A stretch of 63,974 nucleotides of DNA, from assembly GCA_049999805.1 (NCBI GenBank), contig JBNGIO010006040.1:17998-81971 (forward strand), written 5' to 3'. This stretch comes from Folioceros fuciformis. Lineage: Eukaryota > Anthocerotophyta > Anthocerotopsida > Anthocerotales. A model generated the notes under the pieces. It made no database searches. It saw only the letters and a list, made by a program, of their open reading frames with translations, and was not told where the DNA came from. Both the position numbers and the translations under genes were made by a program. Shown piece by piece: positions 15,004 through 27,200 of this stretch (positions within the stretch are counted from its first letter, which is position 1; each line of letters begins with the position of its first letter).

Positions 15004-16527
15004 ATGGCGCTGTTGTGCGGAGGCGTTAGTGCAACGTTTACGGCTTCAAAGACGAGCTCCATTGGCATGCACTCCTGGTGCAGGGTGAGGACATTTCAGA
15101 ATGTGAAGAACATCGTGTATTGAATTTTCTGTTCATCTGAAGAGAAGACCTTGCAGGATCCTGTCGCTCACTTCAGATCAGTCCATGAAGACGGCCTGTG
15201 GCCCTCCACGCAGCATGCCCACTCTATCAAGCTAAATCGTCACTGGACAAGGTATGTCATGCCTGGGCAGTCTCCAATCCACATACGCTTCGCAAGACTG
15301 GACATCAATGTTCATTATCCGTTGAGTTAGTTGGCTGTGGATAATGGCAGGAATGCAGGAAACAAGAAGCCAGTGTGCACACGGATGGTTGCTCAGAAGC
15401 GTGCAAACTTGTTTGTGAAATCGGACAAGGTGGTGCAACTACCAGAATGGGTGAGCTCTGTGTCATATTCCAGGTCACTGGGAGCTTTCCTGCAGCTGCC
15501 AGAAGGGATGCAGTCGGTGCTTAACATCAAGTCATTGAAGACGATGCAGCCCTTGGGTGACAATACTTACAGGTGTGTGCATCTTCTTGTCAAGCTGGTG
15601 AGTGAGACTGCACTTAGTTTGGCTCCCTCATGACCCAATTCCGCTGCTCTAGGTGCACGTTGCCTGAGCTGGAGTTCTTGAGCTTCACAACTAGACCTAT
15701 AATCGATCTGTATGTTGCAACAACGGATAATGACTGCATCGTGGAGATGCTGTCCTGCAAGGTGAGGCATAAGTCCAGGACTCTGCTGGTATTCGCCTCA
15801 TCCTCTCAAAAAAAAAGCGTCTGTTCCGGTGGATGTTGCAGTTCGAGGGATTTAAAGACGTTTGTTTGCTTCTATGTCGCAGTTCGAGGGCTCTGACGAA
15901 GTCGAACGACAAAACAAACGTTTCTCTGGTATGTCTGATGAGCCATGATGACGTGCACACATCATCTCCGTGCGTCCATCCAGTTGTTACACCATACTAG
16001 TGTTATCCTTGCAGCCAGTATGAAAAACCATCTAACCTGGGATTCTAGCCCTTCTCTCAACGTGAAAGTGGAGCTCAGACTATCTTTAGAGGTACGTGAC
16101 ATTGTCTCTCACTCGTTTCGTACCCGAGGTGCCAACCTCCTCCTGCCCTTTATGACTGTGAGCACCATTTGTCAGATATACACTTTCCCATTCACCCACC
16201 TTCCAGCATCCGCCGTTGAAGTTCCAGCAAACGCGTGAGTATCACGCCTTTTGCGACACACACCTCAACTCGGTTCTTTAAGCTTCTTGCAGTCCAGCTT
16301 AACAACCAGCATTTTGCCTCACATCCCAAGTCCAGCAAAAGAAAACTGAACAATGTACTTTGAACAGGATTTTGCAGACGTTTCTGGACAGGATGATGCC
16401 TGCTTTTGTGAACTACCTGCTTGAGGACTACAAGAGATGGGCTGTGAAGGACAGTCCTGTCATCATGCCACCCGAAGTTGCACTGGAGGAGGTAAAATGT
16501 GGCACAGTGGCTCCCAGCCGGGAGTAG
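15004..16527 (+). CDS. DUF1997 family protein, probably plastid
   Basis: Function unknown; the family is found in plants and other phototrophs. Eight exons join in frame: 15004-15084, 15157-15251, 15351-15572, 15653-15761, 15883-15928, 16015-16091, 16176-16234 and 16368-16527, giving about 282 residues. The first 27 residues are Ser/Thr-rich without acids, like a transit peptide. Family hallmarks are FEGSDEVERQNKRFS, MKNHLTW, VKVELRLSLE, YTFPFTHLPASAVEVPAN and FLDRMMPAFVNYLLEDYKRW. The stretch around 15451-15473 looks like a mini-intron (gtgagc...ccag) but is only 23 nt and in frame, so I read it as coding. Confidence 0.82.
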
Positions 16528-16993
16528 TACCGTGTTATCAAGTGCCCTTGTATGTCGGACTGGGTGGAGGGAGAGCACAGCCCTGGAATACACCCAACAG
16601 CCATCAGTGTGGCAGGAGGCGGGGTCAGCCTTAACGTGCCAGCTATCAGGGGCACCACATCCCAGAGGAGAATTCAAGTCGGTTGCCGAGCCACCTGTAG
16701 AGGCGTAGAGGCAGAGAAGCTGGCACACGTCACCGCCGGCTTGCTGGCTGTTGGGCTGGCCGCCCAGCATTGGATGCTGTAACCCCCGACCACCTGGTGA
16801 GGTGCCACGCGTTGTTCTGAATATTAAAAGTAACCGAACCCCGGCCTTCTTAAGCTTCTAGTCCAAAGCACTATCTGTGTAGTCTGCTCTCAGTCCGTTG
16901 CTTGCAATACGTGTACGGCAGCTTAGTCTTCACTTCTAAGACAGTGTTCCGCGCTCCTAGTTTGGACCAGTCACTGTCGACTGATTTTTGGAG
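16528..16993. other. Intergenic region upstream of the first PMP3 gene
   Basis: Holds the 3' end of the DUF1997 transcript and the promoter and leader of the PMP3 gene. Short reading frames here show no family resemblance. Confidence 0.45.
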
Positions 16994-17484
16994 ATGGCGA
17001 GCGGCGAGCACACCTTCATTGACGTTCTGCTAGCCATCATCCTCCCTCCTCTGGGAGTGTTCTTGAAGTACGGTTGTGGGGTAAGTACAAAGTTTCTTTC
17101 CTGCCTGCGGCAAGAGTTGCAGATGCCCGAGGTCTAGCGTTTTCAGAAGTGTTTGCTACCCTCGGGTTTAGGCGCGTTGGACTGGCTTGAAGTAGCGTCT
17201 TTGTGTGGTCCGAAATTTGGATGGTGGTAGGAGTTGAGTTGAGCGAGACGGTGTTGAAGATGCCCGCCTGACAGCAGCCGCTGCACTATCGTGAATTTGT
17301 CTGTTCTTGTTGCATTGTAGAATATCTCGCGTCCGATACTTTTGAGTCTGAATTTGCAGAGTTCAGAGGTATGACTGGATGACTTTATTGTTCGTGGCAG
17401 GTGGAGTTCTGGATCTGCCTACTGCTGACCCTTCTGGGATATATACCCGGAATCATCTATGCTATATACGTCATCGTCGGTTGA
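16994..17484 (+). CDS. RCI2: PMP3/RCI2-type hydrophobic membrane peptide, copy 1
   Basis: A 56-residue proteolipid of the plasma membrane; family members influence membrane potential and are often induced by cold or salt. Exons 16994-17080 (29 codons) and 17401-17484 (27 codons plus stop) join at phase 0. The first holds the first span (FIDVLLAIILPPLGVFLKYGCG), here partly quoted: LLAIILPPLGVFLKYGC. The second holds VEFWICLLLTLLGYIPGIIY, the second span. Length and both hallmark segments match the family exactly. The intron is 320 nt, long for this window. A paralogue with the same intron position lies about 0.5 kb downstream on the opposite strand. Confidence 0.97.
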
Positions 17485-18026
17485 GACTTGTAGCAAATAG
17501 AGCGTTTCCTGTATCGCCAGCTTCTCTCGGAGGCTACATCGTAGGTTTGTACGCTGCGAGTATTCCATCCCATCGTCTCATCAACACGTGTGGAATAATG
17601 GAGTCTGGCATGAATGCCAGCGTCACATTGCAGGGAGATTTGATGTAATGGTAGACCTTATTTGTTAATTCGACGCCCATCAGTAACTATTTAGTTATTT
17701 ATTGGGACAGCTTCTGTAAAATACAAACCTGAAAAAAACGTTTCCGAATACAAATAAATTTTCAACCAATAGAACGACAGAAAGTCTTCGTTACTCGCTC
17801 GTTACACACAACACAGATAGTTTAACAGCATGATCCTTAGCCTGTTCCCCGATCAAAGCGGCTGCTACGCAACCTACACTCTCCCAAGCAAGACAACTGT
17901 GGAGAACCTGAAGATTGCACGACCTTTCGCCAAATGCCCATACCGAAAGCGCAACCAGCTACAAATCGCATGCTCCCTCCGCTGCAACATCTTCATACAC
18001 CTCTGGTCTTTTTCGTCCCTCATCCG
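17485..18026. other. Convergent spacer between the two PMP3 genes
   Basis: AT-richer in the middle (17690-17770). It should carry the 3' untranslated regions of both PMP3 genes. No gene was seen. Confidence 0.5.
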
Positions 18027-18368
18027 TCAAGAGTCTTTAGTAAGCGCATAAATGGCGTAGATGATACCAGGTAGCCATCCAAGGAAAGTCAACAGAAGGC
18101 AGATCCAGAACTCAACCTGCGAAAGAGAAAGCCGCCACAAGAATTTCAGCCTCACAAAGAAGCACGCTAGGGTTACAGACAAAACTATCCGCAAGCTCGA
18201 GGCACGATTGGTTTGGCTGAACAGGCCAAATGACTCCAGCGCAGGCAGGAGTCCGGTGACACAACGACGGTTCACCTTGCATCCAAACTTGAAGAAGACT
18301 CCCAGGGGCGGGAGAATGATGGCGAGAAGGATGTCGACACAGGTTGCAGTGTCCCCGCCCTTCCCCAT
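18027..18368 (-). CDS. RCI2: PMP3/RCI2-type hydrophobic membrane peptide, copy 2
   Basis: A 60-residue paralogue of the gene at 16994-17484, in convergent orientation. Exon 1 is 18368-18276 (31 codons) and exon 2 is 18116-18027 (29 codons plus stop), with a 159-nt GT-AG intron at the same codon position. The first span reads ILLAIILPPLGVFFKFGC and the second EFWICLLLTFLGWLPGIIYA. It differs from copy 1 mainly at the N-terminus (GKGGDTATC) and has a longer charged end (LTKDS). C-terminal tails separate PMP3 subclasses, so the two may differ in targeting or partners. Confidence 0.96.
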   Translation of the reverse strand: MGKGGDTATCVDILLAIILPPLGVFFKFGCKVNRRCVTGLLPALESFGLFSQTNRASSLRIVLSVTLACFFVRLKFLWRLSLSQVEFWICLLLTFLGWLPGIIYAIYALTKDS

Positions 18369-19029
18369 GGCGCCCGCTGGCCTGCGACCGTCGCGCTACC
18401 GAAGAAGCGATCACCAGGAGCCTCTGGCGCGGGTTGGATCGACACGGGCAGGTGGGAACTGCGTTTGCACGCTTCTTCTCAAGGCAGAGCTGCAGGTGAG
18501 GTCCACCGTCCACACGCAGAAGAACAGTCCGCGTCACTTCCCACGTCCGTGTGTCAGCTGGCGACAACCATAATTGGAGCTGGCGGAGGGTCCGTTGAAC
18601 AGTGTGTTCCCGTTGAGGTTTCCCCGTCACGAGAGCGCGTCTTTCGTACGCACGCAAAACGGCCGGGATCCTGGGTTGTGACTAACTAATAATGTACTGT
18701 ATGTACATAATTTTGATTGGGTAGCATGTACAAATTTGGAGCGCAAGGGCGGCATAACGAGACGGGAAAGGAACAGCCGCGACAGAGTTTTTATGTGGGC
18801 ATTTTCAAGCAACTGGGCAAGGTTATCCTCTAGTGGAAGCCCCCCCGCCCGCTTAAGGAAGCAGGCCAACTGAAAGAGAGCTGTCTCCCGCCTCAGGACA
18901 GGCGGACAGCCGAGATGGCAGTTACGCTCTGGAATATGCTGCGTGACGAGTGGATAATGCCGCATCTGATGCGCATCTCCCGACCCGCCCTCTTCTTCTT
19001 GCTCGCCTTCCTGATTCATCACGCCCGGG
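18369..19029. other. Divergent intergenic region, PMP3 copy 2 and GDPD
   Basis: Presumed promoters of both flanking genes. It includes the near-perfect palindrome atgtactgtatgtacat at about 18691-18707. No convincing gene was seen. Confidence 0.45.
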
Positions 19030-21430
19030 ATGTACCGCCTGTGTGCACATAAGTCCGCGTCGCTAGCGCTTTGTCTGCGGATCGCACAATCTCGCTCTGC
19101 CGCCTCTGCCTCGCCCTGCGTTTTCCTCGCGTCTCAGGCTCGGTTGTGGGACCAGTACTCGCCGAGCACTCGCACAACCGGGTTGCAACCAGCTCCCCTG
19201 TTCGGATACCCGGATTTCTCGCCTCCAGGTAGGCCGTGATTTGATGGCGATTCGATTCCATTGTAATTGATCTAGGTTGGGGGATTGGTGAGGATGGAAG
19301 GAGAGGAATCTCGTTGTGATCGGAGGTGGTGATTTTGTTTGCAGCTCACGGAGCAGGGGTGTTTGGGTCCCTGGGTACGATGGACGCTCTTTCTAATGGT
19401 GAGTTTGCCTTTGCCTTCCCTCGTCTGTAGCTTGTTTACGTTCTGCCTTAGGTATTCAGGAGGTGGCCTGGTGTAGTGTGGGGTGGTGTGGTGTGGTGTG
19501 GTGTGGTGTGGTGTGGTGTGGTGTGGTGTGGTGTGGTGTGTTTGTGTTGTTGGTGAAACCGTTTGTTTTCATTTGCTCAGACTCGATCCAAAATGGTCTT
19601 AAACCAAAACTCGTGGTGGTTGGTCACCGGGGATGTGGGAAGAACACAAGCCCTGCCCTAGGAGAGATGCCTGATGCTAGACCCTCTATCAGAGAGAATA
19701 CAATCACTTCCTTCAATCTGGCTGCCACTAATGGTGCAGATTTTATTGAGTTTGATGTTCAGGTATTTTGGTTGTCCTACCTTGCCTCACTGGGGGGTGG
19801 GGAGGNNNNNNNNNNNNNNNNNNNNNNNNNNNNNNNNNNNNNNNNNNNNNNNNNNNNNNNNNNNNNNNNNNNNNNNNNNNNNNNNNNNNNNNNNNNNNNN
19901 NNNNNGTATTTTGGTTGTCCTACCTTGCCTCACTGGGGGGTGGGGAGGGGGGCTCACGTTTACAGTTTTTGTGTTAGAAAGCTTACCTGTGTACTCGGTG
20001 TCCCACCAGGTGACCAGGGACGGACGTCCTGTGATATTCCACGACGACTTGATCCTCACCGAGGACGAGGTGCTCATCCTTAACCTGTCATTTTTCATCG
20101 GGATATCTGTCGGGGTTTGGTTTGCAATGAAGTTCGTCGAAGCGTGTTGCTGCTGCTCACTAGTCATGTATTTCTTGTAGAAGGCAAGCACAATTGGTGA
20201 CCTTAGCCTCCATGAATTTCTCGGCATTGGGCCTCAAATGGGCAATGGCAAGGTTGAAATCATGGAAGCCTTAACCTTGTGCTGTGCATGCTTTGATTCG
20301 TTCCTTTCTCCTGTGTGCTTAAGTAGACCTGTGTTATTGGCTGTTGCAGGGTGGCATAGCCCTTCTAAGAAGGGCTCGAGATGGATCAATCAGTAGTTGG
20401 AATGTGACCGTGGAGGACAGTCTATGTACCTTGGAAGAGGTTTTCCTGCAGGTTGATCCAGCCGTTGGATTCAACATTGAAGTAAAGTTCAACGATCACG
20501 ACGATGTTTCTGAGGCTGAACTGTATCGGGTTATATCAGCTATCCTTCTTGTGAGTACCGTCCGCACGCAGATGATCCTCTTAGGGGTCTACTTTTCTGA
20601 GTTCTAAGATGCCGGGGAAGAACAGTTGATTTTGGATATGATCACGCTCTGAACGCTGTTGTATTCTTGGTGGGACCATTTAGGATGTGCAACGTCACTC
20701 TAGTGGAAGAAGAATCTACTTTTCTAGCTTCCACCCTGATGCTGTGGCCATCCTGCGGAAGGAACAAGACAGCTATCCAGTCAGTACTCTGACTACAATG
20801 GCCGTATTCGCATGATGCGGTTCCTTGATGTGAAGCTATCAACATCTTTCTGATCGACGTCATGTTGGAATTGTTTCAGGTCTTTTTTCTTACAGACGGA
20901 GGCGGCCATACCTTCAAGGATGCGCGCAAGAATACCATTCAAGCTGCCATCGAAGTCTGCTTGAAAAGTACGTGATACCCAAAGTTGAGCGTCTGGAGGA
21001 TGTCACTCGCTTGCGGTAACCTTGACCTAACTTGCGTTAATTCCAACTTTTGTCATATATCCAGACGGGCTACAAGGAATAGTGTCCGAAGTGAAGCCAA
21101 TTCTTCAAAACCCTGCAGCAGTTTCTGATGTGAAAAAAGCTGGTCTCATCATGTTCACGTACGGCGAACTGAAGTAAGTTCTCTGATTCTACTGGCATGA
21201 GCTACCTTCCTGCTCTTCCCTTGTCGCTGAACTGAAGTCTTAGTGGTGGATGATACAGCAACCTTGCCGAGGCAGTTGTTAAGCAGAAACGGCTGGGAGT
21301 GGACGGTGTAATTGTGGACCACGTCCCGGAGATCGTGGCGGTGGTGCGATACTTGGATCAAATGACATATCTGCCAGGTGTACGTCATAGGAAAATGGAT
21401 GTCTCTGTCAGCGTCAAGGCTGCTGCCTAA
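19030..21430 (+). CDS. Glycerophosphodiester phosphodiesterase (GDPD)
   Basis: Hydrolyses glycerophosphodiesters to glycerol 3-phosphate and an alcohol, as in phospholipid recycling during phosphate shortage. Ten exons join in frame: 19030-19228, 19345-19398, 19581-19762, 20010-20069, 20181-20252, 20350-20550, 20684-20779, 20880-20967, 21065-21173 and 21259-21430, giving 410 residues. The catalytic HRG appears in VVVGHRGCGKN, followed by RENTITSFNLAATNGADFIEFDVQ, partly quoted: ENTITSFNLAATNGADFIE. VTRDGRPVIFHDD carries the second metal/acid-base set. GFNIEVKF, YFSSFHPDAV and GVDGVIVDHV are later barrel strands. An ATG at 19380 is an alternative start that drops a 75-residue leader, which may be a targeting sequence. 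A 100-N gap lies in intron 3. Confidence 0.93.
19484..19540. repeat. Pentanucleotide microsatellite (GTGTG)n
   Basis: About eleven copies of gtgtg lie in the GDPD intron between exons 2 and 3. Strand-asymmetric G/T content. Likely length-polymorphic. Confidence 0.9.
19763..19948. other. 100-N gap with identical flanks (probable false gap)
   Basis: The 43 bases before the N run (19763-19805) are repeated exactly after it (19906-19948), beginning gtattttggttgtcctacc. The second copy then continues into a longer G-run. This pattern is expected when two overlapping contig ends were scaffolded without being merged. The gap lies in a GDPD intron, so the coding sequence is not affected. Confidence 0.85.
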
Positions 21431-22676
21431 CTGCAGGCCAGGCGGGAGGCAATGGCGAAGTTAAGCCAATGTGCGCACCGAGCCTCATATTGTAGGAGGC
21501 AATGGGGAATTGAAGCCAATGTGCACACATACCCCTCAGATTGTAAACTAGATGTCATTGGCGTACAGGATTTAGAAGCGGAGGAGAGGAATCGTAGCTG
21601 TAAAGGGTTGAAGGTCACGGACATGCTGAGGACCATATTGGTTAGGTAGACCCTACGTGTACTATACCTACATTCATTTTTGTTATCGCTCCTACCCGAG
21701 TCTTCATCCCTTGATCCAAGTTTCTTTCATAAATTATGACTCAGGAACAGAGAAATGCATTTGGTTGCGCGATGGGCTAGCCTAGTCCGCGTGAGACGCA
21801 CCCCGACGCCCAATCAGCGGAAGCGCAGCTGCATGAAGAGCCTTAGTGCAGGAGTGGTGGAGTGCACCTCTCCGCGGAGAAACTTTATGAGCCAAGAGAC
21901 GGGGAAACACGAAAAAGTGCAAACCATGTTGTACACTGGCAGCCGCACAACAGGTGCTGAATCGGATGTTGCTTGTGGTTCCTACTTTCCCGTCGTGAAG
22001 TGGGCTTTCCGGGCGCAATCGATCGCCAAAAAGGTCGCGAATGTCCGGGCCGCTCCCCGGCCCATATCGGCTAGCGAGGACCCCATATGCCAGGCCGATT
22101 GTGGGCCTGGCTCGATAATGTACATGCATAACGGTGGATAATGCAGCGCGGAAAAATGACAGCCTACGGTTGTGGAGGTTGGTGGTCGCGGCTGACGTGG
22201 TTACACCGGCCTATGCCAGGCCGCATGCAGAGTGCGGGATATGGCTGCACCCCTTTTCAGGATTCCTCCCACATGGGCGGGACTAACTTTCCAGCACCAA
22301 GACTACTATAAACTATTGCTGTGTGTACCTATATACATGTGCTGGAAGCTGCCACGCGCTGCACCCGCCGAATCCCAGTCCGAGTCCGCGGTTAATGGAG
22401 TCAGAAACGGGTACTAAGCACTGGGATGCGCTCCAACACTCCGACAACGCATCCCCACGCTCCCCAAGCCGCTCCGCCTCCACCTCCGCCTGCGCCTCGG
22501 GCGCGGGTAGCTCCAGCCACTGGTTCAGTGCACTGCAGTGTGGCTCGCGCTTTTGCCCGCTCACGATCCGCCACTTCCACGCGGTGTCTGGCACGGTCTT
22601 CGCGCGCGGATGGAGACGGGATCGACCCGCCGGCTCCGCGACGAGTAGGATAAATTTGCACCGGCCTCCGCTGTGG
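21431..22676. other. Intergenic region upstream of the F-box gene
   Basis: No homologous coding signal. A possible TATA motif (ctataaacta) occurs near 22306. An open frame from about 22677 gives an Arg-rich then hydrophobic leader-like stretch, but it joins the F-box exon out of frame through the only obvious donor at 22831, so it is not accepted as the first exon. Confidence 0.4.
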
Positions 22677-23210
22677 ATGCAGCAGCTGGAACGTCGCTTT
22701 CGCGCTAGAGGACAGTCTTGCCTCCGCCTCTGTCTTTGCTGCCTACTGGCCCTCTCGCTTGCGCCGCCACCGGTGTCGGCGCCCGTTCATGCAACAGCCA
22801 AGAGATGGCAGCCGCGCAGGGCTGGAGCAGGTCTGTCATCCTATTTGTGCGCCGCTCATTGCTTTGATTGTGTAAAAAGGTGTGATGGATGCCTCCCGGA
22901 ATCTGTTTTCCCTTGGAATGTCCTTTCTTGTGCTTGCTGTGTTTGTTTCGTCTGCATGCTCAACTTGGATTTCAGTACCTGCTCTCTCTCGTGAGGCCGA
23001 CGCGCTAAGTACCTGCATTCGGGCTAGTTTGTGTCGTTTGAAAGCTGCTTGGCCTGGCACGTGCTTTTCACATTTGTGTTTTGCCGGGATATCTGCTCTT
23101 TCTTGTCACTCTGTTGACCCGGTTTGCGGAGCTTGGCCTGGCAGTGCGCTGTACTCTGATGAACTGCTGCCATGCCCTACTGATGCAAACTGTTGCTGCT
23201 CTTGCTTCAG

Positions 23211-24077
23211 CTCGTGAATCACCTTCCTTGTGCGCAGGATGATGGAGGAGGAGGATCGATTTCGACCGCAGCCGCTTTGACACTACTGCATCTGCAATCG
23301 GAAACTTCCCTGTGCGATGTACCGGACGAGGTGCTTCAGATATGTTTTGCCAAAATTCCCTTAAGGTTTCTGCATAGAGTCCGAGCGGTATGCAAGCGAT
23401 GGCACCGGCTGGGACAGTGCAATTCCATGCGCCAGCTGCGGAAGGACCTGGGGCTCACAGAGCCATGGACGTTTGTTTTAACCAACGAGTACTCGAAAAA
23501 TTGTGCATTCAGGGGCTTGCAAGGTCATGCATACAATCTCACATCGAATTCTTGCCTCTCTATATATCCGCTGAATGGTCCTCAACGGCTCCAGTTCGGG
23601 GTGATAGGTGGAACCAACGGCCTTGTTTACATCCTCGGTGGCAGATCACCTCTCATCTCAGGGAACGAGTTTGTGGTGTTCGCCAGAGTGGATGTCTATG
23701 ATCTGTTGCAGAATTGCTGGAGTCGGGCACCGGGCATGCGGAGCTCACGCTTCGGCTTTGCGGCGGGGGCGTTTGCTGATGAAGCCACGAATCATATCAA
23801 GTTGATCGTATCTGGAGGCTACGACGCGCATGGACAGGCTTTACCCTTGGCTGAAACTTTTGACGTTGAGCGACAAGAATGGGAGCAAATCCCCAGCATG
23901 CTCCGGATGAAAGGCGCGTGCCGTGGCAAAGTGGTCAACGGCATGTTCTACGTGAAGCAAGCCAATGCAGATCCTAATTATATTGAACGATACGATCCCG
24001 TCAGTCGCCAATGGACTTACAATGGCGGAGAGAATGTCTGTTTCCGGGAAATACTTGCCGTATCACTCAATATATAA
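23211..24077 (+). CDS. F-box/kelch-repeat protein
   Basis: F-box proteins select substrates for SCF ubiquitin ligases. The exon encodes an F-box (LCDVPDEVLQICFAKIPLRF then LHRVRAVCKRWHRL), followed by kelch-like blades: NGLVYILGGRSP, DVYDLLQNCWSRAPGMRSSR, KLIVSGGYDAHG, FDVERQEWEQIPSMLRMKGA, NGMFYVKQ and IERYDPVSRQWTY. It ends at a TAA at 24075-24077. The frame opens from an acceptor at 23210 or 23237; both keep the same phase. No in-frame ATG precedes the F-box in this exon, so an upstream first exon is missing from the model. Only about four blades are visible, so the propeller may be partial or continue in an unseen exon. It is convergent with RPOT, with stops about 170 bp apart. Confidence 0.88.
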   Translation, partial: LVNHLPCAQDDGGGGSISTAAALTLLHLQSETSLCDVPDEVLQICFAKIPLRFLHRVRAVCKRWHRLGQCNSMRQLRKDLGLTEPWTFVLTNEYSKNCAFRGLQGHAYNLTSNSCLSIYPLNGPQRLQFGVIGGTNGLVYILGGRSPLISGNEFVVFARVDVYDLLQNCWSRAPGMRSSRFGFAAGAFADEATNHIKLIVSGGYDAHGQALPLAETFDVERQEWEQIPSMLRMKGACRGKVVNGMFYVKQANADPNYIERYDPVSRQWTYNGGENVCFREILAVSLNI

Positions 24078-24243
24078 GCAACAATTCCAGGACTGTGCCA
24101 ATCATTACCCCATTATACATACTAGAATGTACAACCAATTCCTACTTCCTTAACCATTACTACTGCATCTATCACGCATCTAGACACCATCACCTCACCT
24201 CCATATATTGCACCTGGCCCACTGCAGAAAACGCGCCATCCAT

Positions 24244-27200
24244 TTAGTTGAAAAAATACGGCGAAACCAAAACTTCTTTCAAATCCAAATCGCCTCGTTT
24301 TGGAATATCCGGAAACTCCAAATCAGGCATCTGATTCTTGAAATCCTCCAAGAGCTGCGACATTAGATTGCAGAGGTTAAGAACCGAAGTACAACAGTAA
24401 AAAGTACAACACGACGACCTTGGGCAGTCCCATACGTTTTCCAGAATCGGTTGGCCGTAAAGCTCTACAAACTTCTCCCTAAGAATCTGGTTCATCCGAT
24501 CCACATCGGCAGCATGAGTCCAGTAGGAGTCATGCACACCTGCGGGCAGATGGTTTGGTCAGACTTACACGGGATGCCATTGCACAAACAGTTAGCAACT
24601 GTGAGCACTTTATCACGCAAGCTACCAATTAAGAAAAAGTACCTGCAAATGACAATCCTTCCTTCCCACAAGCAACCGCAGTCATCATCATGTGCGTTCC
24701 ATCAAGGGAATGCACAAAATTTGGAGGGAATGCACTACGTTGCCGACCGACATGCACCTGTTCATCATTGAAGTGTTTGTAAGCAATGCATAGATGCATC
24801 CTCACCACACGGTGGTTAGAGAGGAAATGAGGCTTACTGGTTGGTCGTCGAATCTCTTCAAGGAAAGAACCTGCAAGCTTGTTTTCACCTGCAAGCACAA
24901 AAGTTAAGTTCGTGTGGTCCTCTATAAAGGAGAGAAAAAATCACACAGCCGTGTGGAGAAGGGGCAAGCCAGACAATATTATTACCGTATGTCTGCTTTC
25001 CCTCCTGTAAGGCTGTACTACAGGAAGCCCCAGAGGTGTCATCCATTGCACTGGCACGTTTTGACTGGCAATTATCTACAGCAAAAAGCCCAAGATTCAA
25101 CCAGAGAAGGCTACAATCTAGGGACCATCTTGGGCATATATTCAACGAGGGTTAGTTTAATCACCCGAGCACAATTACCGAGCCACTCCATGATGCATCT
25201 TGCCTCATTAAACATCTCGCCAAGGGCACCCAACGTCACCTGTGAATCCCATCCATCCCCCATTTCAGCCTACAGCTTTGGTTTACCTGAGAATTTTAGT
25301 CCGCACTGCTGTTCCTATATACGAAAGACAGTCAATTGTCAGTGCCTACAGACCGCTTACTTACTTTGGCGGCATAGCTGGCAGCAAGAAAGGGACTGTG
25401 TCCTTCCGGTAAACAGTTCCTCTCCATTAGTCTAGCTAAGATTTGGGTCCTAGCTCCTACGAAGGTAACACCATACACTGATGTCATCACAGTTTGCTTT
25501 ACCAGTTTCCTGTCCACCTGCAAAACAGCAAATAAGACTTCACCTCCCTGCTGTCGTTCTGAGCATACATACATCGCTCAAAGTTACATACCTGACCAAT
25601 CAACACTCTGGCCTGCTGTGCAGATCGTGAATCCGCAGGCCCCAACGCATCCTTTTCCATAGTCGCGTGAACTCTGCAAGCCCGACACAGAGTAAGGCTT
25701 TTGATTGGATGAAAGATGCACACGAGGATGAGACACGGATAACATAGTCACTAGTTCTGTGATACACCTTTTCGCAATGCTCATGTAAACATCTGCAGGT
25801 TTGTTGCATGCAATGAGGTTGACGGACGCTGCGCCAGACTGTCAGCGATCAAACAATGTATAGATTCTGCCCCAAAATCAACAGAACAAATGCATCAAAG
25901 AAGAGCTCAACTAGAACTTACCTGATCCCTACCTAAGGCTGCATAGTGTTGCAGTCCATTGCAAGAGCCATCCTGCACAGAACAGAATAGGACTTAAACC
26001 ATCTTCACAGACACTCTGGGGACCATTTGCTATCTTCACACGACTGCCAACTCCACTACAAGGATAAGCACCTGATGTACAGGTAAGTGAGAAATGTAGC
26101 CCTCGGGATTGCTTGTCCTTAGGGCATTGCTCAGATCCATGCACACTGCAAGACATTGGAATGGACACTCTGCTCCAAGCCACCACCGATCACCATCTAA
26201 GGGCCTCGCAGCAGAATCCAAGACTTTCTCCATGTTGTTGTCCACAAATGCAATACGGCCATCAAAAGCCAGCTTATCCACCCCTCCCCCGTAAAGGTTT
26301 GCAAGGCTTATCTTGAGCCACCATAGGCCCTTGTGGCCCAGCGCACGGCCTTCAGCAAACTCTAAGAGTCCACGGGATACGTCTGCCCCCAAGTGGTTGA
26401 GGTGAGGATGCATTGGATAGGCCCTTCCTCTGAAGTCTATATTATGTGGATAGAAAAAACATTCCTCCTCAGCCATCTTCTGGGCCACCTGAAAAAGTAA
26501 GGGCATCAAAAACCTATTTTACTCCAGACTGCAGAAGTTCTCAGTCGCCAGGCATTTCTCAGCATAATGAACTTCCGACAATAGAAGAACAATGCGGATT
26601 AATCACACCTCAAGCTTGACATTCATGTCACAGCGTAATGAGTGCCTTTCTGAATTGATGCGCTTCGCAATGGCTGCCTCTCTCCTGAACTTTGCCAGAA
26701 GAGCCGTATCTTCGGTGTCTGGTTTCTCTGGTACGTCCACCTATGAAGAAAAGATAAACAGCATTGTCAACATCCATGTGCCATGCTGAAACCTAGAGCT
26801 TGTTCGGAAAATGGAAAGCTGGCAATCAATGCTCACATCAGCTCGGTCCACCAAATTCGCTACTCCACCTCCATTCCTCCACAACCTCTCCACCACATTA
26901 AGAACGCGCTTATTTATTCGCCACGCAGTGGTTCCTAGAGTGTCAAGAGCCTACCCAAAAATTATGGGTAAGAAGCAAAGAACAATCACGTCAAGCCTCA
27001 TCCAAATCATCGTGCGCAGTTACCTCAAAAACAGGCATCAAGCTCCAATCTTCATGCGCTCTTACAGCCCTTGCTTGCGCCTTTGATCCATGAGTGCGCA
27101 TGAAGGCACTTCTTAGGTACAAATAAGCACCGCTTGAATAGCTGCAACACAGGCCATGAACGGACAGTTTTGCACTGACACTAACCTCAAGAGACCAAAC

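Noticed and set aside
15451-15473. Mini-intron gtgagc...ccag in the DUF1997 gene.
   Set aside because: At 23 nt it is too short for a plant intron. Reading through keeps the downstream frame.
22323-22994. Long plus-strand frame with an Arg-rich, hydrophobic leader upstream of the F-box gene.
   Set aside because: Splicing from its only good donor (22831) to the F-box exon shifts the frame into a stop, and it has no domain of its own.
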